Below, piece after piece: positions 6,895 through 7,175 of a stretch of 7,175 nt of DNA. Source of the stretch: Desulfobacteraceae bacterium (lineage in GTDB: Bacteria > Desulfobacterota > Desulfobacteria > Desulfobacterales > Desulfobacteraceae); the NCBI GenBank assembly GCA_015486915.1, contig WFQS01000551.1, forward strand, positions 1 through 7,175, in the 5' to 3' direction. The position numbers and the translations under genes were made by a program. The notes beneath the pieces are model-generated. The model saw only the letters and a program-made list of their open reading frames with translations. It searched no databases and was not told the DNA's origin. Within the stretch, counting starts at the first letter, position 1; every line of letters begins with the position of its first letter.

Positions 6895-6958
6895 ATTATC
6901 GCTGCCATGAGGCAGATCTGAACTGCGTTACACTGCCTCAAAAAATCAGAGATTTTGA
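6895..6958 (-). repeat. hairpin repeat, copy C
   Basis: This is a diverged relative of copies A and B in the same orientation, about 50 bases upstream of lpxK. Its stem is CTGCC-ATGA-GGCAG (6902-6915), with the same ATGA loop as copy B and a compensatory change of the second base pair. The TGCCTCAAA tract and a TCAAAAAATC..GATTTTGA inverted repeat (6938-6958) follow, as in copy A. The family is visible only by hand alignment; its genome copy number is unknown. Confidence 0.7.
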
Positions 6959-6964
6959 CAAAGC

Positions 6965-7141
6965 ATGAAACTCCACACTGAAGGCCGCCGGGAACAGGTA
7001 TTGCCCTGAACGGATTGAATGGCAGTGGGTCACAGGACGTGACAAGAACTGCCATTTCCCTCGGAGAAAATCATGGATGATTTGCGAGAATCAGTGAAGG
7101 GTAATAGCTGTTCCCGACGGCCGGATCGCAGCGAGTTTCAT
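6965..7141. repeat. 177-base branched inverted-repeat element (MITE-like or structured RNA)
   Basis: This non-coding region is nested self-complementarity. The outer stem is ATGAAACTC (6965-6973) with GAGTTTCAT (7133-7141). A long stem pairs 6983-7007 with 7098-7122, with 22 Watson-Crick pairs, one G·T and two mismatches. Inside are two hairpins. Hairpin one is AATGGCAGT (7018-7026) with ACTGCCATT (7048-7056), holding an inner GTCAC/GTGAC pair (7029-7033 and 7039-7043). Hairpin two is AAATCAT-GG-ATGATTT (7068-7083), bracketed by CTCG (7060-7063) and CGAG (7085-7088). No reading frame of note crosses it. Because it is nearly symmetric, the strand cannot be set. The contig stops right at its outer edge, as assemblies often do at multicopy repeats. 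It could be a MITE-like or palindromic mobile repeat, or a structured RNA of a mobile element; none is confirmed. Confidence 0.6.
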
Positions 7142-7143
7142 AT

Positions 7144-7175
7144 CTGACTCTTATACACATCTGACGCTGCCGACG
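7144..7175 (+). other. Nextera transposase adapter (sequencing contaminant)
   Basis: Bases 7144-7162 match the reverse complement of the 19-base Tn5 mosaic end with a single mismatch (A for T at 7147). Bases 7163-7175 (GACGCTGCCGACG) continue exactly as the Nextera read-2 adapter. This is library-preparation sequence left on the contig end, not genomic DNA, and should be trimmed. One or two flanking bases may also be affected. Confidence 0.95.

Noticed and set aside
7144..7162. Genuine Tn5/IS50 transposon end
   Set aside because: It is followed exactly by the Nextera read-2 adapter and ends the contig, so it is a library artefact.

Overview
This window reads as part of a Gram-negative chromosome. 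It carries lpxK and a lipid A biosynthesis N-terminal (LABN) protein, is AT-rich between genes, and includes a DsrE-like protein and a DHH phosphoesterase of a type I associate with anaerobic Desulfobacterota (Desulfobacteraceae-like). The phylum is inferred from gene content and was not tested. All eight genes supported here lie on the minus strand, so transcription runs from high to low coordinates.

Layout in transcription order. 7175-7144 is a Nextera-type sequencing adapter left on the contig end, not genome. 7141-6965 is a non-coding, strongly self-complementary element that folds into a long branched structure. 6958-6895 is one copy (C) of a short hairpin repeat, followed by an AT-rich leader. 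Then come lpxK (6844-5585), a DPM1-like family 2 glycosyltransferase (5570-4818) and a small LABN membrane protein (4821-4549). The last two overlap by ATGA and sit 14 bases after lpxK, forming a tight lipid A / polyprenyl-phosphate sugar module. After 91 bases with a short palindrome comes a TIGR01777-family epimerase with an N-terminal SRPBCC-like domain (4457-2937). Its first ~55 codons run through two more copies (B and A) of the hairpin repeat. Next are an unrecognised polytopic membrane protein (2868-1747), a DHH-family phosphoesterase (1641-652), a DsrE-like protein (621-274) and the first 80 codons of an FAD-dependent oxidoreductase of the DAO type (242-1, cut by the window edge).

The genes could be one long transcript, since they are co-directional with gaps of at most ~105 bases and no convincing terminator. 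The functional link is clear only for lpxK, the glycosyltransferase and LABN (outer-membrane lipid A and its likely sugar decoration), and suggestive for the DsrE-like protein and the oxidoreductase.

The most interesting material is non-coding. A dispersed hairpin repeat occurs in three copies, always just upstream of a gene body and in the same orientation, with a compensatory base-pair change between copies. One copy is continuous with a 177-base multi-stem element. The copies inside the epimerase gene appear to have replaced or extended its normal start: the expected start position reads ATA in copy A where the aligned position in copies B and C reads ATG.
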